Positions 24,901-38,400 of a stretch of DNA of 64,000 bases are shown piece by piece. Under the pieces are notes generated by a model. The model did not search any database, was not told the origin of the DNA, and saw only the letters and a program-made list of their open reading frames with translations. The position numbers and the translations under genes are program-made. Each line of letters begins with the position of its first letter. Within the stretch, counting starts at the first letter, position 1. The DNA is from Ifrita kowaldi (lineage: Eukaryota; Chordata; Aves; Passeriformes; Cinclosomatidae), in contig VZRS01008362.1 of the NCBI GenBank assembly GCA_013398055.1, positions 124,001 through 188,000 of the forward strand, in the 5' to 3' direction.

Positions 24901-27900
24901 CAAAGTTATGGAACAGCAAATTACACATACTGCAGAAAAGCACCACTTGCATAAGTCATCACATGAGGTCAATATTCACACAATTATAATGCCTCTAATG
25001 TTCAGCATTAGCTTTGAAGAAATAAGTTTCAGATTCCACTTCTCACCAGGAACAAAATCACCTGGACTACAGCAACCACCAGTGAAACAAAAAAATTACT
25101 AAAACATATCTAAAGAAAAGGAATGTCTTTTATTCTTATAATAAAATGAATTAAACAGAAAATTTAAATTCTGTTGTGACTAGAAATTTAAGACAATAAT
25201 TGTATTACAGTACAGTGTCAAATTACGAGTCTTCAAGTAAGGTTATGCTGACGAGGAGGCACTAATTAATTTTGGTAAACAGAGAGAAATAGTTGAACTT
25301 AATTGCATTTCAAGGCTACTTTCTACTCTAATTGTTTGTTGCAAGCATACACCTTTAATGACTTCTTTTAATTAACTGGTCTAAATACTTTATTTGGTTA
25401 CATGGACTTGATAAGATGGCTCGCTAGTCCACCTACATTTTCTAGGCTATTCATTATAAATTGAAGAGAATTCTCTAAGCATTAAACAAAGCTCTTTAGC
25501 CCATGAATAACTTGCACTAAATTGTCTGAGGCATGAGAAGACAGGATGCATTGATTTCAGAGAAAAATTTTCTTTATATTTAATTTACTTGCAAAGGAGA
25601 TACTTTACTCGATGTATTCTTGCCTATAAAGATGATATATCCACGTTGATAAAGAAACATGCGGTTAGGTGAAGAAACCAGCATTTATTCCTTGTATTCC
25701 CTATTGCTCTCATTTTTCCTGCTTTTATTGGAAGTCATTACAGCTATTTTGCTTGTCTTCAATTAGATTGTTCCCTAAGACAGCAAACATTAATCTAATG
25801 TGAGTAAAATACTGAGAGCCATCCTTTGTGTGACTGAAGGACACTACTGTGGAGCTTTGCCCTGTGTATTTCCTGATTTTTTAGGACTATGCATATCACT
25901 AAAGTCAGAGCAAATCCTTTGGAAAAAAACCAGCCTGAAATGGATTTGACAATGTATCCATAACCTCTTTGCAACTTAATGTTCTTTTTTTTTTTTCCTG
26001 CTGCAACACAAAACATGAATAAGCCAATATTTTGTTCAGTTCTCAAAGAGGAATCTTTCAAACAGGCTCAGGGAATTTGATATCACTTGCAGGGGGCAGA
26101 ATTGGTGTTGGAAAAGAGCAATGTGTTTGCACCTACTGTAGACATCATTCAAGGAAGAGTTCAATGAACTCTTTCTAAATTGAAGAGTCAGATCTACACC
26201 CTTAGAAACAGGATTATAATGTGCTCTGCTGCCATAGTTCATCCAGGAGGATCCTATAGGAGGCAGTTTTTGACAGGGATGTTGATTTTTGGTAGCAAAA
26301 TCTTTTCACTGTACCTCCAACTAACTCTTTCCTGATGAGAATATGTAAAATCTCTTGTTCCCAACAAACTGGGTGTTGTGGTGGTTAACCGGATTAGTAT
26401 TTCTGAGTGCAGTTTACTTTCAGCAAAGTGAATAGTAGGAATTTTCCTTTACTTATTATATTAAGTCCCAATATAGCTAATGCTGAACAAGGCTCAAGGA
26501 CTCGGTCTTTTGAAAAGAATGAGGTCTTCAGCTCCTTCATTAGTGCAAAAGAGCAAGGCTTGCTGATTCCAAAATGGTAAAATTAACTTTGTAAATGTCA
26601 TTTGCACCGGGTCTGGGTCACCCCATCCTGTGGCCCTTATCCAAAATGTTTCTTCTATCTGTTCCAGTACCCAACTTTTTTCATCTTAAGTTTCTACAGA
26701 GGTCAGACTGTACTCATTATACCGCAAAGTATACATTACCAAAAAATGCCCCAAAAGCCCACAGAAGAAACACCCAAAAAACCCAAACAAAAACCCCCAA
26801 ACAAAAAAAAACCAAACAGAATACCACCCCTCATATGTACAACCCAGTTCCCAATGCTTGTTTGCCACTCTCAGAAAAATACAAGGAATTACTGATAGTG
26901 ATACTATAAATTTACTAAAAAGCAAGTTTAGTTTCCTATCTTTCAAAGGCCACTAAAGTTAGTGCTTATTGCATGCAAAATCTCCCATGCAAAAACAAAC
27001 AAATTCAAAAATTCAAATCCCCTGGTATTAATTGATGCTTGTGTTTACCACACTTAATTGTGCATAGCTCTTCTCTAGGATCACTCATATGCAAGAGAAA
27101 AAAATTAAAATTAAATTAAAGTTTTCAGATCAAGAATTTTCCTCGTTTTGTGTCCTTATTACCTACATGTACCTGGTGTGGTGGGGAAGCCCTTAAAAAA
27201 TAAGTAACAGAATTAGTTTTTCACTTTTTTTAAGTTGTCTCCATGCTTGAAACACCATATCCCAAATTTTTTGCCTTAATTAGGAAAAAAGCAGAAGAGA
27301 GAACACAGGCATTTATTGTAACTACCTTGGAGCAAGTTAAAAATGCATGACAACCAGTGGTGATGATCATGCCTTAAAAGTCTATCCTACTGCATTGTAA
27401 CTCAGCACAAACATGAGAAATTCACTACATGTGAAAACTAGAATGACTTTCAAAACAATATTTCATTCTTTTAATATTAAAGTGAAGTTTATCATTGTAG
27501 GAGGTATTCTATGTCACTTTAAAGCTCTAACGGACAAATATTAAAAAGAAGCAAGTAAAAATGGCAAGCAAGCAGGCGGTGGCAAAATGTTTTCACAAAG
27601 CACTGTTTAAAAAAACCAAAACAAAAGTGGTACTGAAAATGGCTAAGAGCAAATACACATAAAGTAAATTAAAAAATAAAACCTAAGGTAAAGAAATAAA
27701 ATCAGCTTAGTTTTGTGGTAAAGACTCAAAAATAAAACCAGCAGAAAATAGATAACCTCATGTTGGAAAAAGGCAGAGAGGGAAATAAGTCATCTTTTGG
27801 AAATATTTTTGAGCAAAAAAGTTGTTAGAAAATATAACAAAACATGAAAAAAAATCAACATTACTTTTAAAATAACAAGTGTTGAACTGCTTTTTTTAAG

Positions 27901-30900
27901 CATGTTGAATTGATGACACAGTCTAGAGAAAAAAACATCTTTTTGCCGTCATTCATGCTTTTATGCCAGTTGTTGTCTTAATCATCCCCGTGAAGAAATC
28001 TTTTATCCTCTGTGTGCAAAGAAGTGTTCCCAGATTTCTAATAATCTATCCCAAAACTATCTTTATTTTTGAAGTAGAGAAAATGGAAACTACTACAGCA
28101 TCACGTCTACATGCCAAGAGTGCACGAAAGAATTATAACACTGTTATTTTCTATGCTGTTTTTTTAAACATTCTGATGTTCTCCTATATTTATTTTATGT
28201 GATAGCATCACCATATACCAAGGAGAGCTTTTTACTGCAGTAAATGCAATCATTTGCTTATCTGCTTGCATTTTTTTTCCCCCTCAGTGTCCCCTAAGCT
28301 ATTTTTCTAATACAAAAACTTGTATGAATAGATTAAATTATTCCTGCTGTTGGGTATTTTCATGCTTGTATCAAAATCCAATTGACAATTATTTTTAGTT
28401 AACATTTCAGTTATATTTGTCAGTGATTCTTCCAACAGTACACAAAATTTCTTATAATTTCACTTATCTAAAATTTTATCAAATTTTCTAGTCATCATAG
28501 ATCTTGTAAAATTTATTCAACAGCATAAAATTTTAAATACTGGGTAATTTTCCATCATTATGCCATATTAAAAAAATAACAAAACCACACACACAAAAAA
28601 ACGCCAACAAAACCAATCCACTATTTTTATTGCTCCAAGTACTGCACTACTTTATGTATTTAGTTTCTTTAGTATTAAACTTCAGTTAACTCTTATTTTA
28701 AAAATACAAGCCCAATTTCCCACCTACATAATTTATCACCTATTAATGTCACAGTGATATATTCACAATACAGAACATTAAAAACAGCCTTTGAAGGATA
28801 AGAAGTTCAGTTTCCATGATGGATTTTTGTGGAGGATTTTGCCAGTCTTTCACCCATGTGAATTACTGTTAATACTCTTGAACATACCAATTAACTTTTT
28901 TGTTGATATAATCACAATATTGTGGTGCATTGAGGGCACTTCTTCACTTTTAGATAGAAACACTGATTCATTCCTATAAAATTGCCCTGGATCAAATTAA
29001 ACCAACTTTCCTTTTTCTCTAACTAATTCTATGCTTTGATTAGAGCTCAATAGCCTGAAGTTCCTCAAGCACAGCAATTAATCAGAAATATTGATTATAT
29101 AGCCAATTTCTTTAGATATGAGGGAAGTCTTTTATGCTGATACAAAATTTTGAGAAGTCTTTTGAAAAAGTTGGTTGAAACCTCATGTCTTGCAGGACCA
29201 AGACTTATCTATGTGAGCTCTGTGCCATGCTTTACATACACACACCTGGGGGAAGCCAGGAGTTTTCATAGTATGGAATAAGAGTTTTACAGTCTCCATT
29301 TCTGTTTACATAAGGCAAGCATTTTGACTGCTCTTATGGTTCTGTCTAACTGTTCCAAAAACACCTTATTCCCTTGGATACAGTCAGATGGACAATTCCT
29401 GACCCAGACCGAGGACACTTGGCTTGCCAATTTCACAAACAGCTGCCACTGCAAAAATGCGTGTCATCCAAAAATCTGCAGCAAGATATTTTGGAAAAAA
29501 AAAATAAACCAAACATATGAAATATTTTCTCCTGGTTTACTATCTTGTCAGCAAGCTCTGAAGCCTCATATTCTCATAGCACTGGAAGGGGCACAATTGC
29601 GTGGTCAGGGGTGAGGAGTGAGGAGCAGAATCCCTCCTTCCAGCAGCTGTTAGCCAGCATTTTAGCTGGTGGCCTCAAACAGCACCATAAATTAATTCTA
29701 ATAATGAATAATTTTGCCTTTCAGATTGATTTTCTATCACTTCCATCTGGAAAACCTTTTATTTTATGCAAAAAAGGTGTTAAACACTACCAAATGTAAT
29801 CATACTGTTACAGTCACTATGAAACGGAATAAGCACCTAGACAGGATGCAAGGAAGTGGAGATTTAAATTCATTTAAATATATGCGAACAGAACGTATCC
29901 TGCTTTCACGACTGCAGCTCATCTTTACAAAACAGCAAACTCTCTCAAATGTGCCAAAGTTAATTTTTTTTTCACTCATGTGAAAAGCTCCTTTAAAATA
30001 AAGCTCTCCTTAAAAATGCAAGCTGTTCTTAAATATTTAGTGCAATATACTGACATATTTAGGAGCCCAGGGTTTTTCTGCTCTTATCTGACTCTTGATA
30101 GTGACTATGGCTTCAGTTCTGCCTTGCTGCAATTATTGTGGATGACAACCATGTAAGGATTGTTTAGACTGAAGGCATTGCACTGGACATGTCCATTGCT
30201 TTGATTTGCTACCTTGGAAGAAAAAGGGACATGCATTGCTTTCTTGCTGAAATTAAAAACTATTGCACTAACTTTTTCATTAACATTGTGACCTCATTTG
30301 TTGCATCTGATCGCAGAATTGTTTTGCCTCGTATTTCCTCCAACAATTTTATTCCGTATAAGAGAAGTGAAATAAATATGAGCCAAAAAAGAAAAAAAAA
30401 TGTTGAGGAATTAAATGCTAGCAAGTAATAGCTCAGTGCTTGTGTTAAAAATACTTAAATACTTAAGGCTTGGAAAAATTTTAAGTTTTCCATTGATATT
30501 TTCTGGTAAAATGATCTTTTTCCTCTAAAACTGAATTTTTCTCTATTCACTGAGCTGACAACTGACTGCTGCAGCTTACATAACTGGGCAGGTCCTACTT
30601 TTATAGCCAAAGAACTTTAAGTTCTTGCTTTGATGACACCAGAATTCAGTTAGGACATACTATTGAGCATTTGACTCTCTAATACATTTTTCCAAATAAT
30701 TTCTTTGAATATGTTTTGCTTTGTTCCTGTTTGGTTTATTTTCTTAACTTGATTTGGATATATTTGTAAACTCATGTAGCACAAATATGTCCTGCAATAC
30801 AACATGAAAAGGAAATAGGGAAACACATATTAAAGAATGTTCTTTCGTAATTTATATCAGAAGTTCCATATCTAAGTGCTCCATTCCAAACAATTATTGT

Positions 30901-33900
30901 ACAGGCAATGTGGCTGGCTGACACTGCTAAAATAAAAAGAACATTTTAAGAGAAAACAAACAAAGCAAACAAAAAAACCAATCCACAGCAAAACAAACAA
31001 GACCTTACAGACATTATTCAGTGCACCATTGTGATTAGCAAATATATTCGGAAAAGAAAATCATGATTTTGATTATCTGTAATTTGAAAATTAAGTATGA
31101 CGTGGAAGTTGTGAAATACAAATTTGTATACATTGTTATCTCAGCTCTGATTGTAATTTGGCATCCAAAATAGATTAAAATTGGATTGATCTGTAATAAA
31201 AAGTCATAACTCCATACTGTGTTCACTTCAGGGTCTGTTCTTCTGCAATGTAAGTCTTGTTTGTCAGTTCCATGCAAATATTCTGGGCTTTAGGGTGTAG
31301 TTACCATCACAAAGATGATAGAGTGATGAAGGGGGACCTGTAGGCTTAGAACCATAAAGCATGGAAATTCCAGGAATTATACACATGAATTGGCATTTCT
31401 AACTAAACATAAGGAATGAGAGGAAACTGCTGGATGCAAGCACAAAGTTTGAGCTGTGAGAGATGTTCGATTCTGCTCTGACAGAACTATTAGTAAGTTC
31501 TGTATCAGCCCTCTTCTGCCACCACTTCATGAGAGAGAAGCTGCTCTGGCTGCGATGTTCCCCTGTGCGCAGCCACAACCACCAATTCCATGCAGACATT
31601 TAGATCTACAAGGCAGAGATGTAGCATACAACAAATTTACTCCAAGGACACATTTAGCCCTCGTTTTCAGAAACTCCCCAAGCAAACACAATGCTATTTC
31701 CAGTATATTGTCAAACACTGATACAAAGTTTGTTGATTTTCATGTTCCATGCAGCACAAAGGATGTTACTCAAAAGAGACTTGCTTCTCTGGTGGTTGAG
31801 CTGTTATCTGTCATAACAAGGCTGAAATACAAGTCTGGATACAACACTTTTCTTCTCCAGCATTGCACAAAACACACTCAAGGTTCATACATACCCATCT
31901 GTGGCTGATTCCAGACCAGATGCCCTGATTCTTCTTGGATATAGTACTATAGTTTTTTCCCACATGCAAGTGGCATGGAAGCTCATTACACGGCAGTAAA
32001 TGGAAACAGCAGTAGGAATTAGATCTAATCCTAGTACAACCACTGAAATGTAAAATGCATTTCTACTTCTGTAACATTTTCTAAAAACACGGACACATCT
32101 GAGAATAGACCTAAACTGCAAAAAAGAACAGGAAAAGAGATGGAGTTAATCCTCAGTTATCTTTTTATAACTGTTAGGAGAAATGATTTTCCAGAACATC
32201 CATACAAGATACTTGTGAAAGAACATGATAAATTTCTAAAGTCTTATGGACTACAACATTTTACGGCAGATATATTGTACCTAACAGTACTTATTTTGGA
32301 CTGTGAATTAGTTTGTATGGTGAATCTAGTCAAGAAAGTGTATCAATTTTAATGCATGAAAGAAATGCAGACTATTTACAGTTTGGGAAGCTATATTCTG
32401 CAAACCAAGTATTTTGAATATGGGTAAAATTTAAAAGGGAATAACTAGTTTAACACAATTTTAAAACTTAAAAAATTACAACAAAAATGCTTGGCAAAAA
32501 TTATAATCTAATATTCTCTTTAAATGCAAAAACACTTGAATGATGAGTAGACTTAATGCAGCAAATTTATCTTCATAAGTAGTGTGGTGAAGGTGACAAT
32601 GGAATTGCATCCAGCTGCACCTGCCTAGATGTTAAAATGGACATTTAAAACACAGAGTGTGTTTCACATGAATGACTAGTGAAGAAAATGCCTTGCATAC
32701 ACTACAAAGCTTTGTTTTTGTGAAAGAAAACAGTGATGACAACTTTGAAAGACTTGGGACTGGCCATTAATGCTTACTGAGGAAAAATGATGGATAACCA
32801 TGAGCTTTTTACTCCAGTAAAGAGTCATGCCAAGAAGCTGTGGATATTAGGGTTGGGCACATATAACTGATGTTGAAATAGTTATTCATCAGAACAAGCT
32901 GCTCTGCAATATTATGGATTTTCCCTGTTGTGATGACTTCCAATCAAGTTTAGAAGTCCTTCTAGAAAACCTGGGTTTGCTGTGTACAAATTATTGAACC
33001 TAATATTGTGTTAATTGCATAAAACCAGATGGCTTTATCCTACAGTCAGACTAATCATCTAATACATCTATATATCCCTCATGTTTTATGAGTTCAACAC
33101 AGAAATAACAAAATGACCAAAAATTCTGTAGGAGGGAATATTTTCATCGATACTGAGAAAGCAGTGCTATCTGGTTAATTAACATTATTAAAACTCTTTC
33201 TTTGGCTAATTGCTTTCCCTATAAAGGATGCAATAAGACACAATTAGTGCAACTGTTGAGTTACGTTTCCAGTTTAAATTTGTCTTCATTTGATTTGGAC
33301 AAACGAATGTAGGTAAAAGGTATTAAAACTCTAGAACTGTTATCTCCCTAGCTCTGTATGACACATGAAATCATATTTTATAGCAGCTTGCTCAAACAGG
33401 TCTCATCCAGCTCTATGTAGTTGTTTCAGGCAGACTATACACTTCTCACACACCAAAATAACTGATGTTGTTAAAATTGCCACCTTCTAAATCAATATTT
33501 CTCATTCTGCATTCTAACACTTCTTAAAGAATTAGAGATTGCAACTATTGCTTCTTTTAATAAAGGGGATATAACAACTAGCTAAAAAAGAATATTTCAG
33601 TCCTCTATTAAAAGTATGATTGCTACAATCTCCTCTGACAGCATATATCATAATTCTGCTAAACCCCTGCATGATTTACGTGGAGTTTCTGTCATTAAAC
33701 TTGCCGTTGGCTTCATTTCTAATCTTATATCTTTTGCCAGTCACCACAATTTAAATTGATCAGCTAGATGATCTTTTTTTTTATGGGAGCAGGATAGGAA
33801 GGTTAATGACACGTGGAGTTTTATTCTCTCAGGTACTGGGCCAGATACCAAGCCTGAATTCTGAAAGCTCGTAAGGCCATGCTTGAATCCACTTCTGTGC

Positions 33901-34928
33901 AGAACATTAAGTAAATGCTTTAAGCGTTGTTCCAATTGGGAATGTTTTCATGTGTCAGTGCCCAGGCCATTTATTTTACAGGGAAGGGTGTTATCTACAA
34001 GGAAAAACCTTAGGCATGTCATATTAACTCAAAAATACAGTATGTCTGGAAAGAAGCCTCACAGTGCTCTGCAAGCAAGAACCTAAAGGTAAAGAACTCC
34101 TAAAAAGTAAAGAATATCAAATTAGACATTTTTACTGATGCTATCAGAAAGGTGCTATGCTACAAAATTGTTTATTTGAGTGTGTATAAGCAGGAATTTT
34201 TTTTAGTTGAATCATATAGCTAGAGTTCAAATTGAACTCTTCTAGTTAAAGGACTAGCAAGATACATTATCACAGCCCTTCTGTCTTAGGCTGGCTGTTC
34301 TGCCAAAAATCAAAGTGAATTTCAACAAGGTTAATTAAGGCTAAATTCAGAAACTCCCCTGATCCCCAGGGCATAACTTGCAACTCTACTTATTATTTTG
34401 TTTTTTGAATAAAAATACCACTTCTCTGTGCTCACAATTCCTGGGAGAGGACTTTTAGGATACCCCACATTAGGGTCACACTGAAGAAAAGGAGTTGTTT
34501 TTTAGACACTACTTACTGTGGAGATTCTACAAAGTAATACACAGTATTACTACAGTTATGTAAGTGTAGAGTCAGTACTTTATGCTACAATTAGCTGAAT
34601 AAGCACTTGTCAACATTTTTTCCTCAATAAATATTAGATGACTACTAAAACAGGCTGAATTTCAACTTTACTATGTTGTTCTGTTAGGCACTGGGCTTTA
34701 ACAGTACATTTCATAGAGCAAGAAGTTACAAAATTTTAGAATTACATCTGTTTAAAGTTGGTTTTTTTAAACTGAATACTATCTCTTAAGTAGATTAAAT
34801 AATTGATTATGTGTTTACAATCCAATAAAGATACTGGAAAACGATGTTCTTCTATATTTATCAAGGTTAGATTCATTGGGACTCTGAGCTTTTTCTGAGT
34901 TTTTGGGAAAGATATAAAGGTTTTCAAA
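21948..34928. other. Large AT-rich gene-free stretch
   Basis: No coding region, RNA gene or transposon was recognised over 13 kb. Pure A/C sequence with no G or T lies at about 26768-26818. Similar A/C-rich patches lie near 28570-28612 and 30956-31000. A T-run lies near 25983-25998. The longest open stretch (31456-31908) begins at GTG and has no recognisable domain. The segment 25260-25800 is complex, non-repetitive and contains several TAAT-core motifs. Confidence 0.55.
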
Positions 34929-34990
34929 AAAGTTATATAAAGGTCTGGATTTCATCAATTATTATATAAAGTTATATAAAGGTCTGGATT
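34929..34990 (+). repeat. Short direct repeat, 39-bp period
   Basis: A 23-bp word beginning AAAGTTATATAAAGG and ending GGTCTGGATT occurs at 34929-34951 and again at 34968-34990, without mismatch. Sixteen bases of different sequence separate the copies. It is probably a recent small local duplication. Confidence 0.85.
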
Positions 34991-36779
34991 GCAATTATTA
35001 ATCCCTAATCCTTATAATCTTGTTAATATTAGTCAAAGACACTTGTTTTTCACTGCTTAATTAATTGATATTCTCTGACACATTTATCCTAGTTGTCATA
35101 CAATACTTGCTCTCCATTTTAGATGCCAGATCTGGTCTTCTCTAATCTCCAGAAGCAGAGATTCAAAATGATTCAGGTTTTTTCCGTAGCACCTCTGTTC
35201 TTTCCATCGGCCTCATGGGAGGTCTTGGGCTTTGCTCTTCCTACAACCTGCAGTTCTAATGAGGAGAAAATATCTCTTGTATGACTGTATAAACACACAA
35301 TTCAGAAGAAATTTGACATACATGCTCTAATTCCCCTGTTCAGGGCCATGTTCTTTTATAAACTATCTGATTTCAATGTTTTCTGACTTGATAGGTGCAT
35401 AAGTGCCCTCCAGGTCAAAGATATTTAGCTGATCTGGCACAATAGGGGGCTGATATTCTGTCCATATCTGAAGTTCCTGATGATTAATTAATGAATTAAT
35501 TATCTGTCATCATTAATTTCTTGAGGGCCAGAGTTAGAATCAGGCTTTTTATGTGGTGCTATTCTTAAAAATCTCGTTACTCTACTTAAGAAAATGAAGA
35601 ATAATAACTTTGATAACATGTAAGAGCTGCAAGACCACTTCCAGTTTTCAGTGTCTGAACTCATTGAATGCATGGGTGTAAATTTGTGCAGCAATTATAT
35701 TAGAAACGTCTGTGTAGGAATCCTGTTATTACTTAACACCCACATACCTTGTAAACTAATAACAGGATTCGTGTTGTCTTCTGCACACTGTTCACAAAAT
35801 TTACCCTACATCCTCCACTTTGCACTTTAAAAATTTAATCAAGCATCTGTCATTTCATATCCTTCTCAAAGCCCTCAATTTTGCTGCAGAATCCAGATTA
35901 TTCCATGATTATTAGGAGGAACAGGTCGCATCTCAGCTCAGTTTGCCTCAACATGAATAATCTCTCAGCTAACATTTGAAAATACAATAAATGCACCACG
36001 TGTTCACATATATGTTTAAGGGGGTAGGTAAAAAGGAAAGGAGAGAGAAAAAAAATGATGATGCAACCAGCATCATCAAAACCTGGATTAATTTTTTTCT
36101 CCCTTGTGGGCACGTCTGGATATGCTTGATCATAAGACTAAATATTACCTAGATGAGTGATCTAAAGTTATTTTCTTGCATAATCTAGACATTTTTCATG
36201 CCTCTCTTCCAAAATGCTCTCCGCATTTTTGCATGGCAAGCATGCCTGGGTTCACATGGCTGCACAGCCTCCCATTCCTATCACACTGGATATAGCCATG
36301 AGTCCTCTCCATGCAAATTTCCAGTGTTCTCAAAACCAAAGTCATGTAAGAAAGGGCTTCCACTTCTCAACACAGTGTGGAGAGGATGTGGGAAAATTAT
36401 CTGCTGAAAACCATGATGATAATTTAGAAGTCAATGAGACTGAAGTAGAAGCAGCTGTACTACTATGGTGGGTGACAGGATCCAAAGAGATGAGCAAACA
36501 CCTGCTACCCACCTCGCAAGATATTGTTAGACTTAATTAGTCAGTGTTGAAAAGCACTTTAAAATCTACTGAAAAAAGGGCAAGTATTATTAATTTTTAT
36601 TGTAATTACCATAATTATCTCTATTATTGTTATGCAAAACGCGCTGTGTGAGAAGGCACAAGATTACAACAAGTGCTTTTCATAGAAGATACAAAATATT
36701 GGTTTCAAAATTCCCTAAATTATAGCCATGTCTATGCTGTCAATTTGGCAAATGTGTCATTTTCGTCTTTGGTCCCACT
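34991..36779. other. AT-rich gene-free stretch
   Basis: Nothing recognisable apart from ordinary AT-rich sequence. Open frames near 36198-36540 overlap in two frames and lack splice-site support. Confidence 0.5.
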
Positions 36780-38400
36780 TCTCTGATACTCTCATGCATG
36801 GTAGTTTGCTCCTTGGCTGGTGTTTGAAGCACGTCTTGTGAGAACACATCAACTCAAACCTCACAATCCCTGAAGATAAGCTCGTTAATGACAGAGGTCT
36901 GGAGCAGCTTGATGTACACGACCAGAGGAGGACCTTTGGGACCTGCACCAGAAAGCTTTTGTGGCAAATGCTCAGCTTTCCTTACGTCTGACTGAGGACA
37001 GAGAGCCAGGAGGGAAGGGGCAGGGGGCACTGACTGTGTCTGGGGGCAGACAAGGTGTGACAGGGAGCAGGTTAAAACAAGCAGGGCACAGGTGACACAA
37101 GGGAACAACAGCTTCTGTAGCTGGCAGCCCCCCATCACCAGCTTACCTGACTCCACCTCCAGACAACAGGTCTGCATGACAGAAAGCTGCATCACAGCTC
37201 TGGCCAGGAGCAGGAAGTAAAAGAAACATTCACAACCCTAACATCTGCCTCCCACGTCCTTCACTCTCTCTCCCTACTTTTCCTCTGGTGATACATCATC
37301 CACTACAGGCTAAGCAAAATATCACTTTCTGGCATCTCCTCTCTGTCCCCCCACCTCATAAACAACTCATTGAGGTTCAGGTGCATCTCTGTGGCTATCC
37401 CACTCTGCGTTTTTCCTCTCAGAGTTAAGAATGGTTGATACACAGTCACAGAAGAATCCCTGATTCATCAAAATGGGCAAAAAATGGGATTTTGAGGCAC
37501 CCAAGCATCAAATACCAGGGCAGCAAGTTATTCTATTCATTACTCCTCCATGGCACTCTCTTACTTCTTCCTTGATATAAAGGGAGAGTAGGGTATTTGA
37601 GCCCTTTATAGGGCATGCCACACGGGAATGTAAATTCCATTGATGGCCACAGTTCTCCAAAGCCCTGAAAAGCATCCGGAGAAATTGCTGGTGAATTCTA
37701 CTCACACATCAAGCAATCTGGTGAAGCTTTCCAGACCTCTACTCTGGTCATACCTGTGGAGAAGTGATTTCACAGCAGCCAGTAAAAGCTGTGGCTGACA
37801 GGCATCAGAGGTTCAGCAGTGACCCTTTGTCCAGCTGTCATTAGGGACTAAGAGAAGGATGCACTCAAGCTTGATTGTGATGCTGATCCTGACACAGCCT
37901 TAAATGTGATCCCCCGCGTGTAAAAGATGGACACACAACCTCATTCTCCCTAGGGCTTATGTCCCAGAGTCTTGTAAGCAGGGGTCCCTCCCATTTTGGA
38001 AGGTCTCCAGAGCAGAGGAGGAAGCAGCACACACAGTGATGTGGTCAAGATGATACCCTGGCCACTGGAACAACCACAGCAGCAAATAAATCAGTAGAGA
38101 GGCAGCACGAAGTAAGATGCAAACACGGAACTCTAAATGAAAGAGGTCTGGAAAGGGTACTGGCTTATCTTACAGAGCCTGACAATACAGAGTGGGAGGA
38201 AGAAGAGCATGAGCAGCACGGTGTGCCTGTTATCCCACACAGGAGCACCCCTAGTGAGCTGCAAAGGGCTGTGGAGCAGCTGCTGAGCCAGCCAGGATTA
38301 AGGAGAGGACACGAGGCCTGCCTGTCAGAGGATTTGTCTTGAGCAGTGTGAATACAAGCTGTTTCATATCTATCACTACAGCAAGGGAAACTCTCTTGTA
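36780..38400. other. GC-richer, unassigned segment (possible old repeat)
   Basis: From about 36.8 to 38.4 kb the base composition shifts clearly toward GC, with many CAG, CTG and GGA words but few CpG. The minus-strand open frame at 36854-37195 is 113 codons long, with a cysteine- and leucine-rich translation and no recognised domain. The composition would fit an old, CpG-depleted retroviral or LINE remnant or a transcribed non-coding segment. I could not match it to a specific family. Confidence 0.35.

Noticed and set aside
26768..26818. Pure A/C tract considered as a minus-strand quadruplex
   Set aside because: Only three runs of three or more G are present on the minus strand, so it does not meet the four-run pattern. 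It is simple sequence.
27001..27025. AATTCAAATCCCC, similar to a tRNA T-arm
   Set aside because: No matching acceptor stem, anticodon arm or A-box lies at the right distance.
31456..31908. 150-codon plus-strand open frame, the longest outside repeats
   Set aside because: It begins at GTG; the first in-frame ATG is about 33 codons later. The translation shows no domain, signal peptide or composition bias of a real protein, splice sites are not evident, and one such frame is roughly expected by chance in 64 kb.
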